Source: Stomorhina lunata (taxonomy: Eukaryota > Arthropoda > Insecta > Diptera > Rhiniidae). From it: a stretch of DNA of 64,000 bases. Positions 36,068-48,100 of the stretch are shown here, piece after piece. The stretch covers positions 77,154,387-77,218,386 of the forward strand of contig OW121741.1 of the NCBI GenBank assembly GCA_933228675.1. The letters run 5' to 3'. The notes under the pieces were generated by a model. That model had not been told where the DNA came from and did no database searches. It saw only the letters and a program-made list of their open reading frames with translations. The position numbers and the translations under genes were made by a program. The first letter of the stretch is position 1, and the number at the start of each line of letters is the position of its first letter.

Positions 36068-37887
36068 TATTTTTATAGAAAATTTTTCAAAAATTTTCTA
36101 TTTTTATAGAAAATTTTTCAAAAATTTTCTATTTTTATAGAAAATTTTTCAAAAATTTTCTATTTTTATAGAAAATTTTTCAAAAATTTTCTATTTTTAT
36201 AGAAAATTTTTCAAAAATTTTCTATTTTTATAGAAAATTTTTCAAAAATTTACTATTTTTATAGAAAATTTTTCAAAAATTTTCTATTTTTATATGGAAA
36301 ATTTTTCAAAAATTTTTCAAAAATTTTCTATTTTTATAGAAAATTTTTCAAAAATTTTCTATTTTTATAGAAAATTTTTCAAAAATTTTCTATTTTTATA
36401 GAAAATTTTTCAAAAATTTTCTATTTTTATAGAAAATTTTTCAAAAATTTTCTATTTTTATAGAAAATTTTTCAAAAATTTTCTATTTTTATAGAAAATT
36501 TTTCAAAAATTTTCTATTTTTATAGAAAATTTTTCAAAAATTTTCTATTTTTATAGAAAATTTTTCAAAAATTTTCTATTTTTATAGAAAATTTTTCAAA
36601 AATTTTCTATTTTTATAGAAAATTTTTCAAAAATTTTCTATTTTTATAGAAAATTTTTCAAAAATTTTCTATTTTTATAGAAAATTTTTCAAAAATTTTC
36701 TATTTTTATAGAAAATTTTTCAAAAATTTTCTATTTTCATAGAAAATTTTTCAAAAATTTTCTATTTTTATAGAAAATTTTTCAAAAATTTTCTATTTTT
36801 ATAGAAAATTTTTCAAAAATTTTCTATTTTTATAGAAAATTTTTCAAAAATTTTCTATTTTTATAGAAAATTTTTCAAAAATTTTCTAATTTTATAGAAA
36901 ATTTTTCAAAAATTTTCTAATTTTATAGAAAATTTTTCAAAAATTTTCTATTTTTATAGAAAATTTTTCAAAAATTTTCTATTTTTATAGAAAATTTTTC
37001 AAAAATTTTCTATTTTTATAAAAAATTTTTCAAAAATTTTCTAGTTTTATAGAAAATTTTTCAAAAATTTTCTATTTTTATAGAAAATTTTTCAAAAATT
37101 TTCTATTTTTATAGAAAATTTTTAAAAATTTTCTATTTTTATAGAAAATTTTTCAAAAATTTTCTATTTTTATAGAAAATTTTTCAAAAATTTTCTATTT
37201 TTATAGAAAATTTTTCAAAAATTTTCTATTTTTATGGAAAATTTTTCAAAAATTTTCTATTTTTATAGAAAATTTTTCAAAAATTTTCTATTTTTATATA
37301 GAAAATTTTTCAAAAATTTTCTATTTTTATATAGAAAATTTTTCAAAAATTTTCTATTTTTATATAGAAAATTTTTCAAAAATTTTCTATTTTTATAGAA
37401 AATTTTTCAAAAACTTTCTATTTTTATAGAAAATTTTTCAAAAATTTTCTATTTTTATAGAAAATTTTTCAAAAATATTCTATTTTTATAGAAAATTTTT
37501 CAAAAATTTTCTATTTTTATAGAAAATTTTTCAAAAATTTTCTATTTTTATAGAAAATTTTTCAAAAATTTTCTATTTTTATAGAAAATTTTTCAAAAAT
37601 TTTCTATTTTTATAGAAAATTTTTCAAAAATTTTCTATTTTTATAGAAAATTTTTCAAAAATTTTCTATTTTTATAGAAAATTTTTCAAAAATTTTCTAT
37701 TTTTATAGAAAATTTTTCAAAAATTTTCTATTTTTATAGAAAATTTTTCAAAAATTTTCTATTTTTATAGAAAATTTTTCAAAAATTTTCTATTTTTATA
37801 GAAAATTTTTCAAAAAATTTCTATTTTTATAGAAAATTTTTCAAAAATTTTCTATTTTTATTTTAGAAAATTTTTGAAAAACTTTCC
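36068..37887 (-). repeat. 31-bp satellite, inverted arm (about 58 monomers)
   Basis: The same monomer in reverse: the spacer becomes TATTTTTATA and the palindrome centre becomes C. Orientation switches once, around the hairpin 36,047-36,067 (axis at 36,057). It ends at TTTTTGAAAAACTTTCC near 37,885. Confidence 0.97.
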
Positions 37888-39142
37888 TAAAAATAATTTC
37901 GAGAGACGGTCTAATATACATTTGCACATATAAGGGGTATTTAATGCGAAGCTTTTATATGTTAAATATTAACCCCTCGAGGTTGACTTCATTATTGCAA
38001 ATGTAAAGAAGTCGAGTTTTTTTTATAACCTTTAGTATATGTGATAAGGGTATTATAATTTTTTTATCATATAACAATCTTACAACTAAAATGTTGAAAT
38101 TTATTTAACGAAATTTGATTTTTAGGATTTTATAAGAGTTAATAGATTCGCTGTTGCCGAATAGAAAACTCTAATTTGGTTTCCTTGTGAATATATTAAA
38201 AAGGAAGTTAGTCTCTATAGTTATAAGTTGAGGGTTTGGTTTAATATTATTTTAATATTCATAGATTTATGATTTGTTCCTTTATATATCGAGACATGTG
38301 ATAAAAACATTTTATTGGTCTTTGAATTGATTTAATATTTTCATTTTATGAATAAAAAATTTGATTTTCGAAATAAATATATGTTGCCACAAGCCATAAC
38401 CGCTTAAGTCAACTTAAGAACAAGTTAAGTTATTTACATTAAATTCGCAAATAACTAACGTCAATATTTAAAAAGTGGTTAATATATATATATTTATTTT
38501 TTCGTAACAAATATAAGAAAGACGAAAAATTAAAAATCTATAACAAAGTGTGCTTTTTATAGAGGCATACATAAATCGTCAAGTGGAAACACGTTCTTAA
38601 CTGTAATTTAAATTTAGGTTGGTTTGGCTAACACCTGAACAATACATCCGAATTGTCCGAATATATTTCAAAGGTGAATTTTCTAGAAAACTCTACTTCT
38701 GACTTAAGCTGTTTTTGCTTAAGTCATATAAAAGGATAACTAGAGTGGCAACACGTGTTTTGAAATCGTTTGAAATTTGAATATTTATTGGCTTTTATAT
38801 TTACATACAAAAATTATTATTATATAAAAATCAAAACGTATTATTCTTCATTTGTTTTTGATTTATGTTGAATTTTTTAGCATTCGCATTACAGAAAGAC
38901 CATGAGTTTTCCACTCATTCAAGGAACATTAAAGCGAAATGTTCGTTTTTCGTTTATATACCAGATTTTTATTGCTTTAAGCCCTTTTAAACATGATACA
39001 AAAAATTAGTAAGGTATAACCACTATCTCTTTTGTCAGCCATGTTAACTTTCTGGCATTTGATCAAATTATTATTTTCTTACCTTAAATTATGCTGCCAT
39101 ACTAGTTTTTAAAAGCCCAGTTTGTGTTTGCTGTTAGTTTTA
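37888..39142. other. Intergenic DNA after the satellite
   Basis: No gene recognised. GTTGCCAC at about 38,391 and GTGGCAAC at about 38,752 form a short inverted pair around TTAAG-rich sequence, a weak hint of a small element. Confidence 0.4.
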
Positions 39143-41096
39143 AGAAGTAAGAGTGTTATATTCGGCTGTGCCGAATCTTATATACCCACCATCAAATTGT
39201 GTTAAATTTAGAAATATCTCTCATATATCTACGAGAGTTCAGGTAATTGTGGGCCAAATTCGAAAAAAAATGTTACGCTACTTGGTATTGTTGGTAAACT
39301 ATTTGGACTAAATTCGACTGCAGTAGCTTTATAGTTCAACATTTAAAAGTATGTAAGTGGTTTCCCTAGTATTTACTTTGAACAAAATTCGGTATCGTAA
39401 CCTGGTATGGTTTTACGGGTCTATATATTTTGTTAGGAGTTCTTATGCATCTACCGTATATAAAGTCTGAACATTGGTGCAATCATATAAAAAGGGTATG
39501 TTTTATATATATAAGAATTATAGCCCAATGTTGACCGATTGTAAAATTGGTTGGTATTTATATAGAGCTTATTCTTTCAAAAGCTTTTAACTGGCTTTGC
39601 TACATTTCTTTTGGTTTCCGGGAGTGTTTTTTATATGAGAGCTATAGGCAAATATGGACCGATTCCTATAAAATTTGATATACTAACCAAAAGTTGCATA
39701 ATACTTCTCTATTCTAAATTAAGTCGTCATAGCAATTACAATTGTATTCAATTTATCAGCATTAATGTGTTTCCCGGGGCGGGTTTATATGGGAGCTCTA
39801 ACTAAATCTAAACCGATTTCGTCCATTTTCAATACACAACTTTCTTAAGATATCGAAAATACTTTTGTAAAATTTTGTCCCTCTAGCTCTTTTCGTTAAG
39901 GCGCTATCGTGCTTTTATCTGACGAACAGACGGACATAAACAACCTGTTCTTTATTTATTTTTGTATTTCCATAAGTTTTTTATATGGGAGCTATGGTCA
40001 AATGGTGACCGATTGTGACAAAATTCTGCACACTGGCTGGTATATATATAGAGCTTATTCTAGCAAAATTTAGTAGTCATAGCTAACATAGTTTCTAATT
40101 TAATAGCTTTTAACTGGAGTTTGCTAAAATTTTTGGTTTCCATGAGTGTTTTTTATATGAAAGCTAAAGTCAAATATGAACTGATTCCTATAAAATTTGA
40201 TAAACTGATCAAAAATTGCATAAAACTTCCCTATTTTAAATTTAATCGTCATAGCAATTACAATTGTATTCAATTTATCAGCAGTAATGTGTTTCCCGGG
40301 CGGGGTTATATGAGAGCTCTAACTATATTTAAACCGATTTCGTCCATTTTCAATAAACAACATTTTCAATATATCGAAAATACTTTTGTAAAATTTTGTC
40401 CCTCTAGGCGCAATCCTCGTTAAGGCGCAATCTTGCTGTTATCTGACGGACATAAACCCCCTTTTCTTTATGTATTTTTGTGTTTCCGTAAGTTTTTTAT
40501 ATGGGAGCTATGGTCAAATATTGACCGATTGTAACAAACACTGGCTCGCATTGACATAAGACTTCCTTGTGCTAAATTTGGTGGCCAAAGCTATTACAGT
40601 TTATCATTTATTGGCATTTAAGCGAATTTTAGGTGCAATTTAGGCGGTTTCCGTAAGATTTTTGTATGGGAGCTATGGCTAAATGTGAACCGATTTTGAT
40701 GAAATTTTATATACTACCTACTACTGTAAAACTTCTACATACCAAATTTTATCATCTTAGCTGTTATTATTTATTAGCAAATAAGCGATTAGCCTAGACG
40801 AGGTTATACGGGAGCTATGATTAAATGTGAACTGATTTTGCTCGATTTCAATACCAAAATTTTCCAAGAAATGAAGAATATTCATGCCAACTTTCAGTGA
40901 CCTATATCCTTTCCGACCTATATCCGTGCCGACAACAGACAGACATACGGACAGGCAGACGGACATCGCTCAATCGTCTTAAAATTTCATAAGGAGTCAG
41001 AATATACTTCAATTTTGGTTTTTGAGCCAATATTAAGGAAATTACAAACGGAATGACAATCTTAATATACACCCATTCTTTTTGATGGTGGGTATA
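39143..41096 (+). mobile_element. Family B element (copy B2), full length
   Basis: Starts AGAAGTAAGAGTG with the perfect hairpin ATTCGGC-TGT-GCCGAAT and TATACCCACCATCAA. It ends TTGATGGTGGGTATA, the exact inverse. The interior repeats GGGAGCTATGG modules at roughly 150-190-bp intervals, several followed by ATCTGACGGACAGACGG. Frames at 39,611, 40,121 and 40,757-41,183 are module translations. Confidence 0.85.
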
Positions 41097-41179
41097 AAAA
41101 TGGGGGTCAAAGGCAGATACCCTAAGGAGCCGACATATTTTGAAAATTTTTTGAACTTTTCTTATCTTTATAAAATTGA
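41097..41179 (+). mobile_element. Family E fragment, left piece
   Basis: ATGGGGGTCAAAGGCAGATACC through TTATCTTTATAAAATTGAAC matches 5,940-6,015. It is separated from 42,920 by inserted A copies. Confidence 0.6.
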
Positions 41180-41925
41180 ACAAGTAAGAATGTGCAATAG
41201 TCGGTCAAGCTCGACCATACGAATACCTTCGCCACTAATGTCAAACGTGTTCCTTTTCGTTTATAAAGACACATATTTGCTAAATTTTGCCATCATACAA
41301 ACATTTTCCCAAAATTTTTAAATTTAAATTTTTCCGTCATTTGGACTTATGTATATGAAAGCTAGTGTTAAATGTGGAAGGATTATCTCGAAATTTGGCA
41401 AGTTGATTACAGATTTTACAAAAAATTATGTCCTCCAAAAATAAACTCAAAATTCTCATTATCTTCAGATTTACGAGCGTTTTAGTGATTTGTTTTGTCT
41501 CATTTAGTGCGTTTTGACAGAAGCGTTTGTATGGGAGCTATAGTCAAATGTCGACCGATTTCAACGAAATTTGATACAGTGGTGTTGGTTTACATAAGCA
41601 GTATTTGATTTAAATTTCATAAAAAACATTGATATTTGTGGCCAAAATATCAATTCCGGGAGTGGGATCTATGGGGGTACCATAAATAATGAACCGATTT
41701 TGATGAATTACTATCAAAGAAATGATCTGTGAAAAATTTCATCAAATTATCTTTAGAATTGCGATCTGTACTTTGATAACATGGTTTACATGGGGTCCAG
41801 TCGCTTAATCGACTCAGACTGTGATTCTAATCCTATTGGTATACTAAAAGATGGGTCTAAGACAAATATTTCTATGCGGTACGTACATCAGCACAAACTT
41901 ATAATACCCTATGGTGGTAAAAGGT
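41180..41925 (+). mobile_element. Family A element (copy A9), internally shortened
   Basis: Has the ACAAGTAAGAATG start, GTCGG-TCAAGCT-CGAC hairpin and A modules. The GACGGAC tract is nearly lost (GGGGTCCAGTCGCTTAATC) and the 3' end is shortened. Confidence 0.75.
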
Positions 41926-42501
41926 GATGAAGTGGTGATGAAATTTGGTACAGATCATTTTTTTGATAGTAGGATCATGGCTATTGAAACTCGTCAAAAT
42001 CGGTCCAGTATTTATGGTACCTCCCATAGGTCCCACTTTTCGGAATTGATATATTGACCACAAATATCAATATGATATTTAAAACAAATACTGCTTATAA
42101 AAACTTAAATCACTGTACCAAATTTCGTTGAAATCGGTCCACATTTACCATAGCTCCCATACAAACTCTTTTGTCAAAACACACTGAAAGAGACAAAAAA
42201 TCATTAAAACGCTCGTAAATCTGAAGATAATGAGAATTTTGAGTTTATTTTTTGCATACATAATTTAAAACCTAAAATCAATTTGCCAAATTTCTAGATA
42301 ATCGGTCCACATTTGACCCTGGCCATCATATAAGTCCAAATGACGGAAACGGCTTAAATATATAAGCTTTGAGAAAATGTTTGTATGAAGGCAAAATTTA
42401 GGAAATATTTGTCTTTATACAGGAAAAAGAACACCTTTGACCCTAGTGGTGAAGGGTATCGTATGGTCGGGCTTGACCGACTATAGCACTTTCTTACTTG
42501 T
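41926..42501 (-). mobile_element. Family A element (copy A10), 3' truncated
   Basis: Minus-strand A sequence from CTTACTTGT at 42,501 back to GATGAAATTTGGTACAGATC. It lies tail to tail with A9. Confidence 0.75.
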
Positions 42502-42506
42502 TTTTT

Positions 42507-42919
42507 GTTTGTCTCATTTAGTTCGTTTTAACAGAAGCGTTTGTATGGGAGCTATAGTCAATGTGGACCGATTTCAACGAAATTTTATACAGTAATTTTT
42601 GCTTACATAAGCAGTATTTGTTTTAAATTTCATAAAATATTGATAATTGCGGCCAAAATATCAATTCCAGGAAGTGGGACCTGTGGGAGGTACCATAAAT
42701 AATTAATCGATTTTGACGAACTTCAATAGCCAAAAAAATTATCTGTACTAAATTTCATCAAATTTCAGACGGACGTACGAACGGACTGACATCGCTGAAT
42801 CGACTAAGAAAGTGATTCTAAGCCTACTAAAAGGTAGGTCTAAGACAAATATTTCTATGCGTTACATACATCAGCACAAACTTATAATACTCTTTTCACC
42901 TATGGTGGTGAAGGGTATA
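42507..42919 (+). mobile_element. Family A element (copy A11), 5' truncated
   Basis: From GTCTCATTTAGTTCG through GACGGACGTACGAACGGACT to GGTGGTGAAGGGTATA. The 5' hairpin is missing. Confidence 0.75.
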
Positions 42920-43040
42920 ACAAGTATGTATGCAAATCTCATCGTTAAAGGATTACTTCTTCTAATTTTTGCACTTCTATGTATGAAGAAAAACCACTAT
43001 GCACGGTGGCCGTGGAAGGGTTAACATACCAAACTTCCAC
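42920..43040 (+). mobile_element. Family E fragment, right piece
   Basis: TCGTTAAAGGATTACTTCTT and CTATGTATGAAGAAAAACCA match 6,040-6,110. The A9-A11 cluster therefore sits inside one E copy. Confidence 0.6.
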
Positions 43041-43044
43041 TAAT

Positions 43045-43681
43045 TATACCCTTCACCACCATAGGTGGAAAGGGTATTATAAGTTTGTGCTGATGTATGT
43101 AACGCATGGAAATATTTGTCTTAGACCCACCTTTTATTATACCAATCACTTTCTGAGTCGATTTAGCGATGGCCGTCCGTCTGGCTGGCTGGCTGGACCC
43201 CCATGTAAACCTTGTTATGAAACTACAGGTCGCAATTCTAAAGCTAAATTGATGAAATTTGACACAGGTAATTTTTTTGATAATGGGACTGAAATTCGTC
43301 AAAATCGGTCTATTATTTATGGTGCCTCCCATAGGTCCCACTTCCCGGAATTGATATATTGGCCTCAAATATCAATATTTTTTCATGATATTTAAATTAA
43401 ACACTGCTTGTATAAACTAAAATCACTGTACCAAATTTCGTTAAAATCGGTCCACATTTGACCATAGCTCCCATACAAACTTTTCTTTAAAAACGCACTA
43501 AATGAGACAAAAATCACTAAAACGCTCGTAAATCTAAAGATAATGAGAATTTTAAGTTTATTTTTTGCATACATAATTTTTTTGTAACAACTGTAATCAA
43601 TTTGTCAAATTTCGAGATAATCGGTGTACATTTCCCCCTAACTCTCATGTAAGTCCAAATGACGGAAACAGCTTAAACATA
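43045..43681 (-). mobile_element. Family A element (copy A12), 3' portion
   Basis: Starts with the subterminal TATACCCTTCACCACCATAG and continues in A order on the minus strand. It is interrupted at ACATATAA by element H and resumes at 46,389. Frames on both strands (42,979-43,395 and 43,021-43,368) are antisense readings of the same A modules. Confidence 0.85.
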
Positions 43682-43684
43682 TAA

Positions 43685-46388
43685 TGCATTAAACACATAG
43701 ACAACAGCAGGCTACGGGCTACAACCTGTCACATATAATATTGAAATAAATGAGCGATTTAAACCACTTGAATTTATTTACCACAAATACAATGGGGAGA
43801 ATTTATGTAAATTTAATATTTAATGTATATAATAATATCTAATAAAATATTATGTAAAAATTTATATTTATATAACTCTAACTCAATAGAGGTAAAATTT
43901 TAAAAAGTTATTTTTTTAAACTGTCTAACTCACACGCTACGTGTACTAGAGCTACGTAGTTCATGTTATATAAAAGCCCAGTATGTCCTTTATAAAATTC
44001 ATTATATAAAAGAGCATATTTATATCTATATTGTTTTAAGATATATGAATTTTTATAAAAACAAGTAAGAGTGTTATATTCGGCTGTGCCGAATCTTATA
44101 TACCCACCATCAAGTTGTGTTAAATTTAGAAACATATCTCATATATCTACAAGGGTGCAGCTAATTCAAAATCTGCACCAAAACTGGAAAAATCGCTAAG
44201 CTATTTGGTATTGTTGGTAAAACCTTTGGACTAAATTAGGTTTCCGTAGCTTTATAGTTCAACATTCAAAAATATTTTAGTGGTTTCCCCAGTATTTACT
44301 TTGATCAAAATTCGGTCTCATAACCAGGTATAGTTTTACATTAATAAGTTGTTAAATACTTTTCGTTGTGATTAATATGTAGTTAGGCTAAACACGTTAA
44401 TAGTAATACGACAGGTCCATATATTTCGTTATGAGTTCCTAATGCATTCATCATATATAAAGTCTGGGCTGAACATTGATTGATGCCTATATAATTTCAT
44501 AGGTGCAATCTTAATATAATGAATGTACCTCCAAATCTTTTTGATTGTAGATATAAAAAGGGGATGTTATATATATATAAGAATTATAGCCAAATGTTGA
44601 CCGATTATAACAAAATTTTACACACTGGCTGGTATATATAGAGAGCTTATTCTTGCAAAATTTAGTGACCATAGCTATCATAGTTTCTAATTTAATAGCT
44701 TTTAACTGGCCTTTGCTAAAATTTTTGGTTTCCGTGAGTGTTTTTCACATGAAAACTTAAGTCAAATATGGACTGATTCCTATAAAATTTGATAAACTGA
44801 TCAAAAATTGCATAAAACTTCCCTATTTTAAATTTAATCGTCATAGCTATTACAATTGTATTCAATTTATCAGCATTAATGTGTTTCCCGGGGCGGGGTT
44901 ATATGGGAGCTCTAACTAAATTTGAACCGATTTTGTCCATTTTCAACACACATCTTTTTCAAGATATCCAAAATGCTTTTGTAAAATTTTGTCCCTCTAG
45001 CTCTTTTCGTTAAGGCGCTATCGTGCTTTTATCTGACGGACAGACGGACATAAACAATCTTTTCTTTATGTATTTTTGTGTTTCCATAAGTTTTTTATAT
45101 GGGAGCTATGGTCAAATGGTGACCGATTGTGACGAAATTTTGCACACTGGCTGGCATTGACATAAGACTTCCTTGTGCTTAATTTAGTCTTACTAGCTCT
45201 TGTAGTTAAGGAGCTATCACGATTTTATCTGACGGACAGACGGACATAAATCCCCTTTTCTTTTTGAATTTTTGTGTTTTCGTAAGTTTTTTATATGGGA
45301 GCTAGGTCAAATAGTGACCGATTGTGGCACACTGGCTGGCATTGATATAAGACTTTCTTGTGCCAAATTTAGTGGTTATATCTGTTATACTTTTAGATTT
45401 ATTGGCATTTAAGTGTATTTTGGGTGAAATTTAGCCTGTTTTCGTAAGTTTTTTGTATGGGAGCTATGGCTAAATTTGAACCGATTTCGATGAAATTTTA
45501 TATGCTGCCTAGTGCTTATCCAAAACTTCTAGATACCAAATTTTGTCATCATAACTGTCATAATTTGTCATTTATTAGCAAATAAGCGATTAGCCTAGAC
45601 GAGGTTATACGGGAGCTATGGCCAAATGCTAACCGATTTTGCCCAATTTCAATATCAAAATTTTCTCATAGATAAAGAATGTTTTTGCTAAGTTTCAGTT
45701 AGCTAGCTCTTTTCGTTTAGACGTTATCGTGATTTCAACAGACAGACAGACAGACGGACATAGCTCAATCGTCTTAGAATTTCATAAGGATTCAGAATAT
45801 ATATCGTTTTTGATTTTTGAACCAATATTAAGGAAATTACAAACGGAATGACAATCTCAATATACCCCCCATTCTTTTTGATGGTGGGTATAAAAAGTCG
45901 GTTGCAGAAATAAGTTTATAGTATATTAGCTCCTTATCTATTATAAGGAATATTATATAGAATATATACGAATATAAAAGATATTTTCAGTAGCTTTTGC
46001 TTGATAAAAGTTAATATCGGATATAAACTTCTAAAGTTATACCGTATTATTCTTGAAATTTAAAAAGCCCACAACTCTTAAGCTATTAGAGATCACACCA
46101 AAATCTTTCTATAAATTTTTTTTTGATATAGACATACTATCAGTTACAGGAAAACCATTGATTTCGGAGGTTAATTAATAAAATGAATTTATGTCGTTTT
46201 TATCAAAATTTAAATTGTTATTTTGTCCATCTTATAAACGCGATATTGGCGCCACTCATAAACAGGTGTTTCGAAATGTAGCTGCGTCTCCAAAATAATT
46301 AAGTAGCTGACAACGAGGCGACGATTGCAGCCAACGACTTTTGTAGTTGGTGTTCGTGTAGCCTGCTGTTGTCTATGTGTTTAATGCA
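43685..46388. mobile_element. TIR element H (PIF/Harbinger-like size of TSD), carrying a nested B copy
   Basis: The left end TGCATTAAACACATAGACAA and the inverse at the right end are identical for 31 bp, through AGCAGGCTAC. TAA flanks both sides (43,682-43,684 and 46,389-46,391), and removing the insert restores A sequence. A 3-bp TWA duplication is typical of PIF/Harbinger (family knowledge), but no transposase is present and the TIR is not diagnostic. Without B3 the element is about 870 bp. Confidence 0.8.
44061..45892 (+). mobile_element. Family B element (copy B3), full length
   Basis: From ACAAGTAAGAGTG with ATTCGGC-TGT-GCCGAAT to GATGGTGGGTATA. It is the innermost layer of a nest: B3 in H in A12. 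Confidence 0.9.
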
Positions 46389-46527
46389 TAAGTTTTGAGA
46401 AAATGTTTGTATGAAGGCAAAATTTAGCTAATATTTGTCTTTATACAGAATAAAGAATACCTTTGACCTTAGTGGTGAAGGGTATCGTATAGTCGGGATG
46501 GACCGAATATAGCACTTTCTTACTTGT
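46389..46527 (-). mobile_element. Family A element (copy A12), 5' portion
   Basis: TAAGTTTTGAGAAAATGTTT through CTTTCTTACTTGT completes A12 after the H insertion. Confidence 0.85.
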
Positions 46528-46827
46528 GAAATTTATGTATGACAAAAATCTAAAGGGTCACGCTTATCTTTTTCAAAAATGTTATCAAAGAAAGAATCTA
46601 CATGAATATTTTACTGTATATACTTATGTTAACAATTGTCGCATAGTGTACAAATTACGTAGAGCTATTGTCGATTGTGCTGCTATTTTTAGAAGCAACA
46701 AAAGCATTTTATAATAATATAAAATTATTTATTCATTTAGATTGCTAAAATAACTAAATCACAAAATTCTAATACACAAACAAAACCTCTAATTTTAAGT
46801 AATCGCTTTAGCCGAGTGAGGACTCAA
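46528..46827. other. Unique DNA upstream of the tRNA gene
   Basis: The frame at 46,526-46,714 starts within the A12 end and has no recognised domain. No clear upstream control motif for the tRNA was identified. Confidence 0.4.
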
Positions 46828-46907
46828 GGCAGCGTGGCCGAGCGGTCTAAGGCGCTGGTTTTAGGCACCAGTCCGAAAGGGCGTGGGTTCGAATCCCACC
46901 GCTGTCA
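46828..46907 (+). tRNA. tRNA-Leu (anticodon UAG)
   Basis: This tRNA reads CUA leucine codons (and other CUN codons by wobble) in cytosolic translation. A full cloverleaf can be drawn. The acceptor stem GGCAGCG pairs with CGCTGTC with one G-U pair. The D-arm lies in TGGCCGAGCGG, the anticodon stem CTGGT/ACCAG encloses loop TTTAGGC with anticodon TAG, the extra arm is TCC-GAAA-GGG as expected for a class II leucine tRNA, and the T-arm is GTGGG-TTCGAAT-CCCAC. The discriminator base is A, as usual for leucine. There is no intron and no encoded CCA, as in eukaryotes. The internal A-box (TGGCCGAGCGG) and B-box (GGTTCGAATCC) are intact and a T-run follows, so the gene is probably functional. It lies between element A12 and copy A13. 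Confidence 0.97.
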
Positions 46908-46909
46908 CA

Positions 46910-46919
46910 TTTTTTTTTT
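46910..46919 (+). terminator. Pol III terminator of tRNA-Leu
   Basis: A run of ten T residues begins three bases after the mature 3' end, the usual RNA polymerase III stop signal. Confidence 0.9.
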
Positions 46920-47399
46920 ATTTTACAAAACTTTTTTTTTATTTCAATTGCATAAATTTAACCAACAAATTTAAAGTTCGAAATTTATCTGCTGTTTATT
47001 AAAATTTTTAATTCTATTTTCCCAGAAAACATTTTGTATTTGTCAATCTATTTATTTTGTTTTTTTTTTTTGCAAAGTTTATTAGACTTTATTATGAGTG
47101 ACATTTACATAAAACTTTCATTACATTGAGTAAATATTGTTATTTGTTATTCGGAAATATTTATTTTATAACATGATTTCGCAGAACGTTCATACAAATT
47201 TAATGAAATTTGTTAATTTTCGTTGGCATTTTGATTGAATTTAATAATAATTTTGTTTTTGACTGACTTAGGATTAGAGCTTTAAAATGATGATACGATT
47301 AGAATAAATATTTTTAATTGAAAAGTTGAGATTTTTTCAAATAACTTCAACTTTCAATTGAAATACTTTACGTAATCAATAAATCACAATGGATTAAAA
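46920..47399. other. AT-rich intergenic DNA
   Basis: No gene or repeat family recognised. Confidence 0.45.
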
Positions 47400-48100
47400 A
47401 CAAGTAAGAAAGTGCTATAGTCGGTCAAGCCCGACCATACGATACCCTTCACCACTAAGGTCAAAGGTGTTCTTTTTCCTGTATTAAGACAAATATCAAA
47501 CAAACATCATACAAACATATTCTCAAAACCTATACATTTAAGCTGTTTCCGCCTTTTGGACTTATATGAGAGCTGGGGTCAAATGTGGACCGATTATCTC
47601 GAAATTTGGCAAATTAATTACAGTTGTTAAACGTATGCAAAAAATAAACTTAAAATTCTCATTATCTTCGGATTTATGTTCGTTTTAGTTAATTTTCTCT
47701 AAGTGCGTTTGGAGAAAAGAGTTTGTATAGGAGCTATAGTCAAATGTGGACCGATTTGAACGAAATTTGGTACAGGGATTTAAGTTTACATATGCAGTAT
47801 TTATTTTAAATTTCATGAAAAAATATTGATTTTTGTGGCCAATATATCAATTCCGGGAAGTGTCCCACTTCCCTGGAGGTACCATAAATAATGAGCCGAT
47901 TTTGACGAATTTCAATAGCCATGGCCCCGTTATAAAAAATATGATGCCAAATGCCAAATTTCATCAAATTATCTTTAGAATTGCTACCTGTAGTTTGATT
48001 ACGAGGTTTACATGGGGGTGCAGCCAGCGAGTCAGACGGACGGACGGACGTCGCTAAATCGACTCAGAAAGTGATTCTAAGCCTATTGGTACACTAAAAG
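47400..48100 (+). mobile_element. Family A element (copy A13), 3' truncated
   Basis: ACAAGTAAGAAAG start, hairpin, A modules and GACGGACGGACG near 48,040. It stops at GTACACTAAAAG, about 100 bp before the normal end. Confidence 0.85.

Noticed and set aside
30560..37887. CRISPR-like appearance of short regular repeats
   Set aside because: There are no variable spacers; both palindrome and spacer are constant, the genome is eukaryotic, and no cas genes exist.
42979..43395. Overlapping frames of 138 and 115 codons
   Set aside because: Both lie in copy A12 and read the same non-coding A modules on opposite strands; altered versions recur at 9.7, 17.3, 47.8 and 49.3 kb.
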